Shown here: positions 35,870 to 42,519 of the stretch, in pieces
How positions within the stretch are numbered: position 1 is the first letter of the stretch
How the letters are laid out: each line of letters begins with the position of its first letter
Position numbers and translations under genes: made by a program
The notes under the pieces: model-generated
The model's database searches: none
Told to the model about the DNA's origin: nothing
Seen by the model: the letters and a program-made list of their open reading frames with translations, nothing else
Source of the DNA: Agaribacterium haliotis
GTDB lineage: Bacteria > Pseudomonadota > Gammaproteobacteria > Pseudomonadales > Cellvibrionaceae
NCBI RefSeq assembly: GCF_002312815.1
Contig: NZ_NKQJ01000001.1
Location: 248,126-312,125, forward strand
Reading direction: 5' to 3'
Length of the DNA: 64,000 bases

Positions 35870-36583
35870 CTACTCATTAAACTGTTTGACGTCGGCGAGG
35901 CTAACGGTGCCTATTCCGGCCAAATTTAAAGCCAGCGTGCCATCTGCGGCAACGGTGACACTGTTAACATTGGCGCTGAGCGCGGTATCGAGCGCGCGCT
36001 CTTCGCCATCAATTCTTGCACTTAATTCAAAACGGTAATTTGCAGGGGGCAGCCCCTCGTCGTGACTGCTCTTCCAGTCGAGCAGTTGGCCGTTGAGCTC
36101 GGCATTCATGCCGTCCCAGCGCAACAAAACGGAACCTTGGCGCTGCGCCCCCAGGTCTATTTGCTCAACCAACGAGCCGCTTTCGTTGTAGATATTCAGG
36201 CTCAAATCGCTGGTACTTGCCGGCAGTTCACTGCTTAAGTTAACGATGCCCCCGGCTTCAAGAGCTGTTTGTTCAGCGGGTACGGTCACCGAGCGGCCAA
36301 CCAGTGAAGACGCCTGCAAGGCTTGATTGGCAATAAAATTATCGCTAAAGCTGTCGAAGTTTTTATTGAGCTTGTCGAGACTTTCTACCGAGCTAAACTG
36401 CGCCAACTGAGCAATAAACTGGGTGTTGTCTTGCGGGTCGAGCGGGCTCTGATTTTCCATTTGCGTGATCATCAGTTCGAGGAACGCACTCTGACCAAGT
36501 TCTTGGCTGGCGTCTTTGTCGTTCTGCTTGCGACTGATGGCAAGCTCGGCAAAGACACTGTCAGCACTGCTGATTTCGTTCAT
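35870..36583 (-). CDS. flgD: Hook-capping scaffold protein FlgD
   Basis: 237 residues. The conserved N-terminal segment (SAFLELMITQMENQSPLDPQ, then DNTQFIAQLAQFSSVESLDK) precedes the FlgD Ig/tudor part with YNESGSLVEQIDLGAQRQGS and RWDGMN. FlgD caps the growing hook and is shed when the hook is complete. Ten bases separate it from flgC and nine from flgE. Confidence 0.96.
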   Translation of the reverse strand: MNEISSADSVFAELAISRKQNDKDASQELGQSAFLELMITQMENQSPLDPQDNTQFIAQLAQFSSVESLDKLNKNFDSFSDNFIANQALQASSLVGRSVTVPAEQTALEAGGIVNLSSELPASTSDLSLNIYNESGSLVEQIDLGAQRQGSVLLRWDGMNAELNGQLLDWKSSHDEGLPPANYRFELSARIDGEERALDTALSANVNSVTVAADGTLALNLAGIGTVSLADVKQFNE

Positions 36584-36593
36584 TCGCCTCTCC

Positions 36594-37031
36594 TTATTGA
36601 CCCAGGGTCAATACTCGCTGCAACATCTGTTTAGCGGAGTTCATCACCTCAACATTCACTTGAAATGAACGAGAAGCGCTGATCATATTGGTCATTTCTT
36701 CAACCACATTAACATTCGGGTAATACACATAACCTTCGTCGTCGGCCAGCGGGTGATCGGGCTCGTAACGCTGCTGCAGCGGTGCATCACTCTCAATCAC
36801 ATCGGTGACATCAACACCGACACCTGCACTTTGCCCCTGCGGCAAACTCATGCCGCCTTGCATCTGCTCGAGCATGCGCGCCTGAAATACCGGATGACGA
36901 CCGCGATAGACCTCACCGGTGCTTGAACTGGCGCTCTCGGCATTGGCAATGTTTGACGCCGTCGTATTCAGGCGCACACTCTGGGCATTCATACCGGAGC
37001 CGGCAACATCAAAAATACTTGTGAGGCTCAT
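36594..37031 (-). CDS. flgC: Flagellar proximal rod protein FlgC
   Basis: 145 residues, standard length. Starts SLTSIFDVAGSGMNAQSVRL, NTTASNIANAESASSS and ends with the NVNVVEEMTNMISASRSFQV rod helix. It forms part of the proximal rod with FlgB and FlgF. Only one base lies between its start and the flgB stop. Confidence 0.96.
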   Translation of the reverse strand: MSLTSIFDVAGSGMNAQSVRLNTTASNIANAESASSSTGEVYRGRHPVFQARMLEQMQGGMSLPQGQSAGVGVDVTDVIESDAPLQQRYEPDHPLADDEGYVYYPNVNVVEEMTNMISASRSFQVNVEVMNSAKQMLQRVLTLGQ

Positions 37032-37032
37032 A

Positions 37033-37434
37033 TTATTCTCCGCGCAAGGCCTTACTCAGGCCTTTAAATGAACTGTTTAACAAGGTAAAGCCGACCTGAA
37101 ACTCCAGTGAATTGCGCATAAACTCGGCGTGTTCAACATGTTCTTCTACTGTATTGCCATCGATGCTCTGCTGCTGGGGAACACGATAAAGCTTTTCAAA
37201 ACCGGCGCCATCGAGCTGGTTTAAGCCCATGTGCATGCTGTGATTAGTGCGCAGATCTTTCTTAAGTGCGCCGCCACTTAGCGCCTGTAGCTCGGCTTTA
37301 AAATCCATGTCCCGCGCTTTGTAATTCGGTGTGTCAACGTTTGCGAGATTCGATGACAGCATATTTGCGCGATGGGCTCGAAGACGCATCGCGTGCTCCT
37401 TCACCCCCAGTGCCGATTCAAAATTAATTGCCAT
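37033..37434 (-). CDS. flgB: Flagellar proximal rod protein FlgB
   Basis: 133 residues. MRLRAHRANMLSSNLANVDT, PNYKARDMDFKAEL, and the C-terminal HAEFMRNSLEFQVGFTLLNS, SFKGLSKALRGE identify FlgB, the first rod subunit. First gene of flgBCDE with an excellent sigma-54 site 52 bases upstream. Confidence 0.97.
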   Translation of the reverse strand: MAINFESALGVKEHAMRLRAHRANMLSSNLANVDTPNYKARDMDFKAELQALSGGALKKDLRTNHSMHMGLNQLDGAGFEKLYRVPQQQSIDGNTVEEHVEHAEFMRNSLEFQVGFTLLNSSFKGLSKALRGE

Positions 37435-37485
37435 AAGACCTGACCTTGCCGCTGAACTGAATTAGTGCTTACTAGAAAGCTAAAA

Positions 37486-37501
37486 TGCAATGGCCATGCC
37501 A
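37486..37501 (-). promoter_or_regulatory. Sigma-54 promoter of flgBCDE
   Basis: Minus-strand TGGCATGGCCATTGCA: -24 TGGCATG, -12 TTGCA, with GG and GC 12 bases apart. It lies 52 bases before the flgB ATG. The second palindromic element lies about 110 bases further upstream and leaves the site intact. Confidence 0.87.
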
Positions 37502-37612
37502 CAGGCAAATAAAATCGATAAGACACTGTTTTTATTATGTTTTTATGTACAGCAAACAACAACACAGCCCGGCGTAGCGCCGCAAGCGGCAAAGCGATGC
37601 CGCCCGACTTAC

Positions 37613-37880
37613 TAGGGCCTGTTAAGACTAATTAAATGCACTCTGTTGCGCCCCTCATTCTGCTATCAAGGCGTTTTGGAGCGCAGTTTGGTTTCTCCAA
37701 ATAAGCGACAAACAACACAGAGAGCGGGATGAGGGGCACAACCCGAAGGGCTGGGCCTGAATATCCGCCCCGATGCGTTACTTATCGCTTATTTAGCTTG
37801 CTAAACTGCGCTCAAAGTGCCTTTCTGGTCGAATACTCAGGCTCCAGCAGAGCGTATTTAATTAGTCTTAACAGGCCCTA
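37613..37880. mobile_element. MITE-like palindromic element, copy 2
   Basis: 268 bases with TA at both ends, same orientation and about 97% identical to the copy at 33608-33874. Its terminal repeats also pair perfectly but read GGGCCTGTTAAGACTAATTA: the C-to-G change in the left arm is matched by G-to-C in the right arm, so pairing is kept. It lies between flgB and cheR, outside any gene, upstream of the flgB promoter. Left flank and right flank are unrelated to those of copy 1, so the two are separate insertions rather than a duplicated block. Confidence 0.82.
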
Positions 37881-37890
37881 GCAGCCTACA

Positions 37891-37973
37891 CAAACAAAAA
37901 AGCGAAAAAGAAGAAGAAAAAGAAAAAGAAAATAACGAAATAAAGGAAGAGCTGGAGTTAAAAGTTAAAAAGG
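37891..37973. repeat. Polypurine tract after cheR
   Basis: About 83 bases almost free of pyrimidines on the plus strand (runs of A with single or paired G), lying from just after the second palindromic element to eight bases short of the cheR stop. In the cheR message it is a U/C-rich 3' end, which may help release the transcript. It is low-complexity sequence; I found no gene in it. Confidence 0.6.
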
Positions 37974-37980
37974 CTCGTTG

Positions 37981-38808
37981 CTACTTGGCCCGATACACCA
38001 CGCCGGGGTTGCAGTGCACCATCTCAAACAGCGTCGAGGCGCCACCGAGGCTCTCTGAACTGCCCAGAAACAAATAGCCACCTGGCTTGAGCACGCCGTG
38101 TATACGCTTAAGAATGTCGGCCTTCAAGTCGTAGGAAAAATAAATAAGTACATTGCGACAAAAAACGATATCAAACTTTCCGAGCGTCAGATAACTGTCC
38201 TGGAGGTTCAACGATCGAAAACGAACGCGCTGCTTGATCGCAGACTTAATAGCCCACCGGTTATCAGCTGTTGCATCAAAATATTCTCTGAGGCGTTTAT
38301 CAGACATCCCCCTGCTGATAGAGAGCTTATCGTATACACCTTTTTGCGCCTGAGCGAGAATCTCACTGCTTAAATCCGTGGCAACCAGCTCTAAGTTAAA
38401 GGCGCTGACACCCCGCGCAGAGCGCACAAACTCATCGGCAGTAATACTAATTGAATACGGCTCTTGCCCAGAAGAACACGCAGCACTCCAGATACGCGTG
38501 GTGGCAAGCGCATTATTTTTTTTGATCTCAGGAAACAGTGTCGATTTTAAGTAGTCAAACGGATAAATATCTCGAAACCAGAAGGTTTCATTGGTTGTCA
38601 TCGCATCGATAACACGCTGGCGCAACTCCCTTTCGGTCGCGCGCTGAATTCTTTTTGTCAGCTCGCCAATACTTTCCAAGCCAAACTCTAGCAGCACGCG
38701 GCGTATTCGTGTTGTCACTAAGTACTGTTTATTATCACCGAGATCTATGCCCGCAGCGCTTTTCAAGAAGCGTCGAAACTCAGTGAATTCTTCCGGGTTA
38801 AGGCTCAC
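37981..38808 (-). CDS. cheR: Chemoreceptor methyltransferase CheR
   Basis: 275 residues. An N-terminal helical domain (EFTEFRRFLKSAAGIDLGDN) precedes the SAM-binding core: TRIWSAACSSGQEPYSI, LVATDLSSEILAQAQKGVYD, FDIVFCRNVLIYFSYDLKAD. CheR adds methyl groups to receptor glutamates during adaptation. It follows cheV by 20 bases. The order flgA / cheV-cheR beside flgB is the same as in Pseudomonas and Vibrio. Confidence 0.97.
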   Translation of the reverse strand: MSLNPEEFTEFRRFLKSAAGIDLGDNKQYLVTTRIRRVLLEFGLESIGELTKRIQRATERELRQRVIDAMTTNETFWFRDIYPFDYLKSTLFPEIKKNNALATTRIWSAACSSGQEPYSISITADEFVRSARGVSAFNLELVATDLSSEILAQAQKGVYDKLSISRGMSDKRLREYFDATADNRWAIKSAIKQRVRFRSLNLQDSYLTLGKFDIVFCRNVLIYFSYDLKADILKRIHGVLKPGGYLFLGSSESLGGASTLFEMVHCNPGVVYRAK

Positions 38809-38828
38809 AGCAGCGTTTCCATCATTGC

Positions 38829-39764
38829 CTACGAATTTGAGGTCAAAACATCGATACGCTCATTGACACGCTTGGCTAATTCATCGGGGTGAAACTTCGC
38901 GAGAAAATCATCCGCGCCTACTTTCTTCACCATGGCCTCATTAAACACACCGCTAAGAGAAGTGTGCAAAATAATGTGCATTTTATCTAAAGCGGGGTCG
39001 CCCCGAACTTCGGCAGTGAAGGTATAACCATCCATCTCTGGCATTTCAATATCAGAAATAATAAGCAATAACTCGTGATAGGGGTCTTTGCCTTCGGCAA
39101 CCAAGTGCTTAAGGAAATCGACCGCTTCGGCACCATTTTTTAACGTAGTGGTCTTACAACCGAGTGATTCAACCACTTTTTGCACTTGCTTACGTGCAAT
39201 TGCCGAATCATCAACAATGAGTACGTGTTTCTGAACCGTAGCGTCATCCACCGTACTTTCGATAATCTCTGCACTGACCTCTTCGTCAACGGGGCTGACC
39301 TCGGCAAGAATTTTCTCAACATCGATGATCTCGACCAGTTTTCCTTCAACTTCGGTCACGGCTGTTAAGTAGTTTTCTTTGCCTGAGCCTTTTGGTGGCG
39401 GGTGAATATCGCCCCAATTCATATTGATAATGCGCTCTACGCCCCTGACAAGAAAACCCTGAGTGCTGCGATTGTATTCAGTGATAATCACAAAACAATT
39501 ATTTAAGTCATTTAGTGGTCTGCCACCGGTCGCATGGCGTAGATCCATAATAGGGATGGTGCCGCCACGTATGTGCGCCACACCGCGAACAACAGGGTTG
39601 CGTTTTGGAATTTCGCTGAGCTGAGGGCACTGCAGTACTTCTTTAACTTTGAAAACATTAATACCGTAGAGCTGATGCTCTCCGAGATTAAACAACAACA
39701 ACTCGAGACGGTTCTGGCCAACCAACTGAGTACGCTGGTTCACACTATCGAGAACACTTGCCAT
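38829..39764 (-). CDS. cheV: CheV (CheW-receiver) coupling protein
   Basis: 311 residues: an N-terminal CheW-like domain (LLFNLGEHQLYGINVFKVKE; VARVRGGTIP-like GVAHIRGGTIPIMDLRHATG) and a C-terminal receiver (HVLIVDDSAIARKQV, IISDIEMPEMDGYTF, with the phospho-Asp in ISDIEMPEMDG and the Lys in DFLAKFHPDEL). CheV couples receptors to CheA and is itself phosphorylated for adaptation. It is transcribed away from flgA. Confidence 0.96.
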   Translation of the reverse strand: MASVLDSVNQRTQLVGQNRLELLLFNLGEHQLYGINVFKVKEVLQCPQLSEIPKRNPVVRGVAHIRGGTIPIMDLRHATGGRPLNDLNNCFVIITEYNRSTQGFLVRGVERIINMNWGDIHPPPKGSGKENYLTAVTEVEGKLVEIIDVEKILAEVSPVDEEVSAEIIESTVDDATVQKHVLIVDDSAIARKQVQKVVESLGCKTTTLKNGAEAVDFLKHLVAEGKDPYHELLLIISDIEMPEMDGYTFTAEVRGDPALDKMHIILHTSLSGVFNEAMVKKVGADDFLAKFHPDELAKRVNERIDVLTSNS

Positions 39765-39809
39765 CTGTCACCACTTAATTCTTGATCAGTTTTTAAGTTC
39801 CGGACAAGC

Positions 39810-39825
39810 CGGCACGCGCCTTGCT
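39810..39825 (+). promoter_or_regulatory. Sigma-54 promoter of flgA
   Basis: Plus-strand CGGCACGCGCCTTGCT: -24 GGCACG, -12 TTGCT, GG-GC spacing 12. Transcription should begin near 39837, about 90 bases before the flgA ATG. It lies in the 162-base gap shared with divergent cheV. Confidence 0.75.
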
Positions 39826-39926
39826 GTTTCGCTTAAAGAATATTCCAAGAACTGGAAAAGCCAAATATTTGGCACATACTTAGGCAAAGTTTGCCAGCCG
39901 GATACCTACAGAATAGGTCAAGATCC

Positions 39927-40634
39927 ATGAGACTACGCTTTTTTTTATTCCTTCTACTTAGCACCAGCGCGCTTTCTATCAACGCAGGTGAATTAGACCA
40001 ACTGCGCCAGGCCGTTCACGATGAGGTCAGGCTAAAATTGAGTGAACGTTTCAGCCAGGATGAACTCAACAACGATGTTTTAATTCGAGTAAGCCAGCTC
40101 GATCAGCGCCTCAAGCTTTCCGAGTGTGATCAACAACCGGATATACAGCTGCAGATCACCCGTTACAACCAGCACAAGCTCAGCGCCAAGGTCTATTGCC
40201 CCAGCGGTAAACGCTGGAGCATTTACGTACCGGTTAACGTCGACTACTACACCGAAGTGGCCGTTGCCAATCGCCCACTTAAGCGCGGTGATCGCCTCAG
40301 CCTCGACGATGTCAGCTACGAACGCCGGCGGAGCTCAAGCATCAGCAAGTTTTATATCACAACGGGCACTAAACTTGATCAGTTTGAACTCAAGCGCAGC
40401 ATAGGTGAAGGCCAGGTACTAAGTGAGCGCGACCTGCAACCGGTCAAGCTTGTCTATCGCGGCGAAATCGTTCGCCTACTCGCGCGCTCGGGCGCCTTGA
40501 CCGTCAGCTCAGAAGGAGAAGCCATGTCAGATGCCAGCCTTGGCCAACAGATACGCGTGCGCAACTTAAGCTCACAGAGAGTTGTCGACGCTCGCATCGT
40601 TGCCCCCGGCGAAGCGCAAGTCGCGGCGAGATAA
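39927..40634 (+). CDS. flgA: P-ring assembly chaperone FlgA
   Basis: 235 residues from the ATG at 39927, which begins a clear signal peptide (MRLRFFLFLLLSTSALSINA, cut before GELDQL). The 12 codons upstream in the open frame would bury the signal and are left out. The SAF domain is seen in VANRPLKRGDRLSLDDVSYE, and the C-terminus has GQQIRVRNLSSQRVVDARIV. FlgA is a periplasmic chaperone for FlgI. It starts the plus-strand unit flgA-flgM-flgN. Confidence 0.95.
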   Translation: MRLRFFLFLLLSTSALSINAGELDQLRQAVHDEVRLKLSERFSQDELNNDVLIRVSQLDQRLKLSECDQQPDIQLQITRYNQHKLSAKVYCPSGKRWSIYVPVNVDYYTEVAVANRPLKRGDRLSLDDVSYERRRSSSISKFYITTGTKLDQFELKRSIGEGQVLSERDLQPVKLVYRGEIVRLLARSGALTVSSEGEAMSDASLGQQIRVRNLSSQRVVDARIVAPGEAQVAAR

Positions 40635-40642
40635 AAATTAGT

Positions 40643-40669
40643 TAAAGTATTGTCAAGCCCGGCCGATAC
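40643..40669 (+). promoter_or_regulatory. Sigma-28 promoter of flgM
   Basis: Plus-strand TAAAGTAT, 11 bases, GCCGATAC: three mismatches in sixteen, exact spacing. The start would be near 40676, 65 bases before the flgM ATG. A sigma-28 promoter here gives the usual feedback in which FliA makes its own antagonist. A 7-1-7 inverted repeat (GTCGGTA-G-TACCGAC, 40712-40726) lies in the leader; its role is unknown. Confidence 0.8.
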
Positions 40670-40740
40670 CGAGCTTAAGAGGACCTAAAGGTCGGTTTAA
40701 GATAGCATTGGAGTCGGTAGTACCGACACTGAGAACAGCA

Positions 40741-41043
40741 ATGGTTATTGATCCCAACAGCATCAACAACAGAACCAGCGGAGCGCGTAACCAACAGAGT
40801 GTGCAACGCGCCGACAACAAAACCGAGGCAAAACCCGCCGAAGCAACGGGCGAAACCGCAAGTAGCGACAGCGTCAGTTTAAGCAGCACCGGGCAGTCGA
40901 TGAGCAAGTTAGAGCTCGCCGTCGCTGAGGTGCCAGAAATCAACGCCTCGCGTGTAGCCGAAATTCGCGATGCGCTGCAAAGCGGCCAGTATAAAATTGA
41001 TGCCGATGCCATTGCCGCGCGACTGCTAAACGACGGCGTTTAA
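40741..41043 (+). CDS. flgM: Anti-sigma-28 factor FlgM
   Basis: 100 residues. The N-terminal half is disordered (Asn/Gln/Ala-rich), the C-terminal half has the FlgM helix region SVSLSSTGQSMSKLELAVAE, VPEINASRVAEIRDALQSGQ, YKIDADAIAARLL. FlgM holds sigma-28 (FliA) until the hook is finished and is then exported. The frame also opens at a TTG 33 bases upstream, but the ATG start gives the family's normal length. Own sigma-28 promoter upstream. Confidence 0.95.
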   Translation: MVIDPNSINNRTSGARNQQSVQRADNKTEAKPAEATGETASSDSVSLSSTGQSMSKLELAVAEVPEINASRVAEIRDALQSGQYKIDADAIAARLLNDGV

Positions 41044-41147
41044 ACTCAACACAGAACGCTTCCGGCACGAATTTCGCAGCTTTTACCCTAGCCCCCCGAT
41101 AAGGTTTTTTATCGGCAGATAGAATCAAAAAATTGACGGAAGCTGCT

Positions 41148-41627
41148 ATGCCCTTTCCATTTGATAGCCAAACCTTTCAAAAACAGCTCAGTAGCGACAA
41201 ACTCGTCAGCGAACAGCTGCTGCTTTTGTTGGAGCAAGAGCAACAGGCACTGAGCGACCGAGATGCCGACCAAGTCGATCAGCTACTTGAGAAAAAAGTA
41301 CCGCTACTTGAACAACTCGAGCAAAGTTCAAAAATACGCCAGCACTGGGCTCAACAAATGGGCAATAGCAGCGACGAACAAGCGTGGAACAAGATCGTTG
41401 AACAACTCGGCGGCGAAACAATTTCCAAGCAGTGGCACGAACTCAAATCACTGTTTGCCAAGGTGCAAAAACAAAATGAGATCAACGGCAAATTATTATC
41501 TCGCCACCAAAAAACCGTCAGTCGCCTGCTCGATTTGATGCGCGGAAAGACCGCCGCGCCCAATTTATACAACGCTTCGGGCTACTCCTCCGCTCAGGCT
41601 CACAGCAACAATATTGGCCAGGCCTAG
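41148..41627 (+). CDS. flgN: Flagellar chaperone FlgN
   Basis: 159 residues, largely helical and Gln/Glu-rich (QLLLLLEQEQQALSDRDADQ, LLEKKVPLLEQLEQSS), as in FlgN, the export chaperone of FlgK and FlgL. The ATG at 41148 has CGGAAG before it; an upstream in-frame TTG is less likely. A hairpin, CCGATAA/TTATCGG, at 41096-41115 lies between flgM and flgN without a T-run. Low conservation is normal for FlgN; the position after flgM supports the name. Confidence 0.9.
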   Translation: MPFPFDSQTFQKQLSSDKLVSEQLLLLLEQEQQALSDRDADQVDQLLEKKVPLLEQLEQSSKIRQHWAQQMGNSSDEQAWNKIVEQLGGETISKQWHELKSLFAKVQKQNEINGKLLSRHQKTVSRLLDLMRGKTAAPNLYNASGYSSAQAHSNNIGQA

Positions 41628-41704
41628 GCTCTGTTCAAAGCAGGCCCGCCGCGACAATTCGCAAATTGAATTTTATATATGCTTGTGGCAAGGTAGCGCC
41701 CGCC

Positions 41705-41780
41705 GTCCCCATCGATTAACAGGATAAATCCCGGGCCTCCTAAGCCCGTGCTCCAGGTTCGAGCCCTGGTGGGGACGCCA
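41705..41780 (+). tRNA. tRNA-Arg(CCU)
   Basis: 76 bases with all arms: acceptor GTCCCCA/TGGGGAC, D arm GATT/AATC with GG in the loop, anticodon arm CGGGC-CTCCTAA-GCCCG giving anticodon CCT, T arm CCAGG-TTCGAGC-CCTGG, and an encoded CCA end. It reads AGG codons. It lies between flgN and rsmE; no integrase or duplicated 3' end is seen beside it. Confidence 0.96.
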
Positions 41781-41808
41781 TCAGTCACCCCGCCTTATTA
41801 TCGCCGCC

Positions 41809-42519
41809 ATGAACACGCTTATTCTTGAACAGCACCAGTTTATAAACGATACGCGCTGCGTATTAAACGCGCGCCAACAACAACACATAAAACAGGTGCT
41901 GAAATCCCAAATAGGTGAATCATTACAAGTTGCCAAACTCAACGGTTTAATGGGCACCGCGCAGCTTGTCGGCGACGAACACGGTTTGGCCCTCGAGCAT
42001 ATTGAACTTAAGCAAAACCCGCCCAAACAGCTGCCGGTAAGCCTGGTTCTGGCTCTGCCCCGCCCACAGATGCTCAAGCGTATTTTGCAAACCGTGGCCT
42101 GTTTTGGCGTAAAAGAGCTGCATTTAATTCAAAGCCGGCGGGTTGAAAAAAGCTTCTGGCAAAGCCCGAGTGCAAGTGATGATGCGATCTACGAGCAGCT
42201 AATACTCGGTCTCGAACAAGCCAAAGCCAGCCAGCTACCAAAGGTCAGCAAGCACCGCCGTTTTCGCGAATTTGCCGAAGATCTCTGCCCCGAGCTCTGC
42301 CGCAATAAACAGGCTCTGGTCGCTCACCCCGGCCCCTACCCCATGTTTGCGTTCGAGCATTGCGAAGCTGAAAAAGTCATTGCCATTGGCCCCGAAGGCG
42401 GCTTTAACGACTTTGAAATTGCGCTGTTTTTAAAAGCCGGTTTTACAGCGAGACAACTTGGACCGCGCATACTCAAAGTTGAAACCGCAGTGACAACACT
42501 GCTGGCACGCTGCCTCTAG
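41809..42519 (+). CDS. rsmE: 16S rRNA m3U1498 methyltransferase RsmE
   Basis: 236 residues. N-terminal PUA-like barrel (NARQQQHIKQVLKSQIGESL) and C-terminal SPOUT knot with AIGPEGGFNDFEI and LGPRILKVETAVTTLLA, the RsmE signature. It methylates U1498 of 16S rRNA. The ATG is 28 bases after the tRNA. Its stop overlaps the end of the convergent GGDEF-EAL gene by four bases. Confidence 0.95.
   Translation: MNTLILEQHQFINDTRCVLNARQQQHIKQVLKSQIGESLQVAKLNGLMGTAQLVGDEHGLALEHIELKQNPPKQLPVSLVLALPRPQMLKRILQTVACFGVKELHLIQSRRVEKSFWQSPSASDDAIYEQLILGLEQAKASQLPKVSKHRRFREFAEDLCPELCRNKQALVAHPGPYPMFAFEHCEAEKVIAIGPEGGFNDFEIALFLKAGFTARQLGPRILKVETAVTTLLARCL

Noticed and set aside
41705..41780. tRNA-Arg as attachment site of an integrated island
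   Set aside because: No integrase, no repeated tRNA 3' end, and the genes after it (rsmE, ttcA, bioA) are core genes with unchanged composition.
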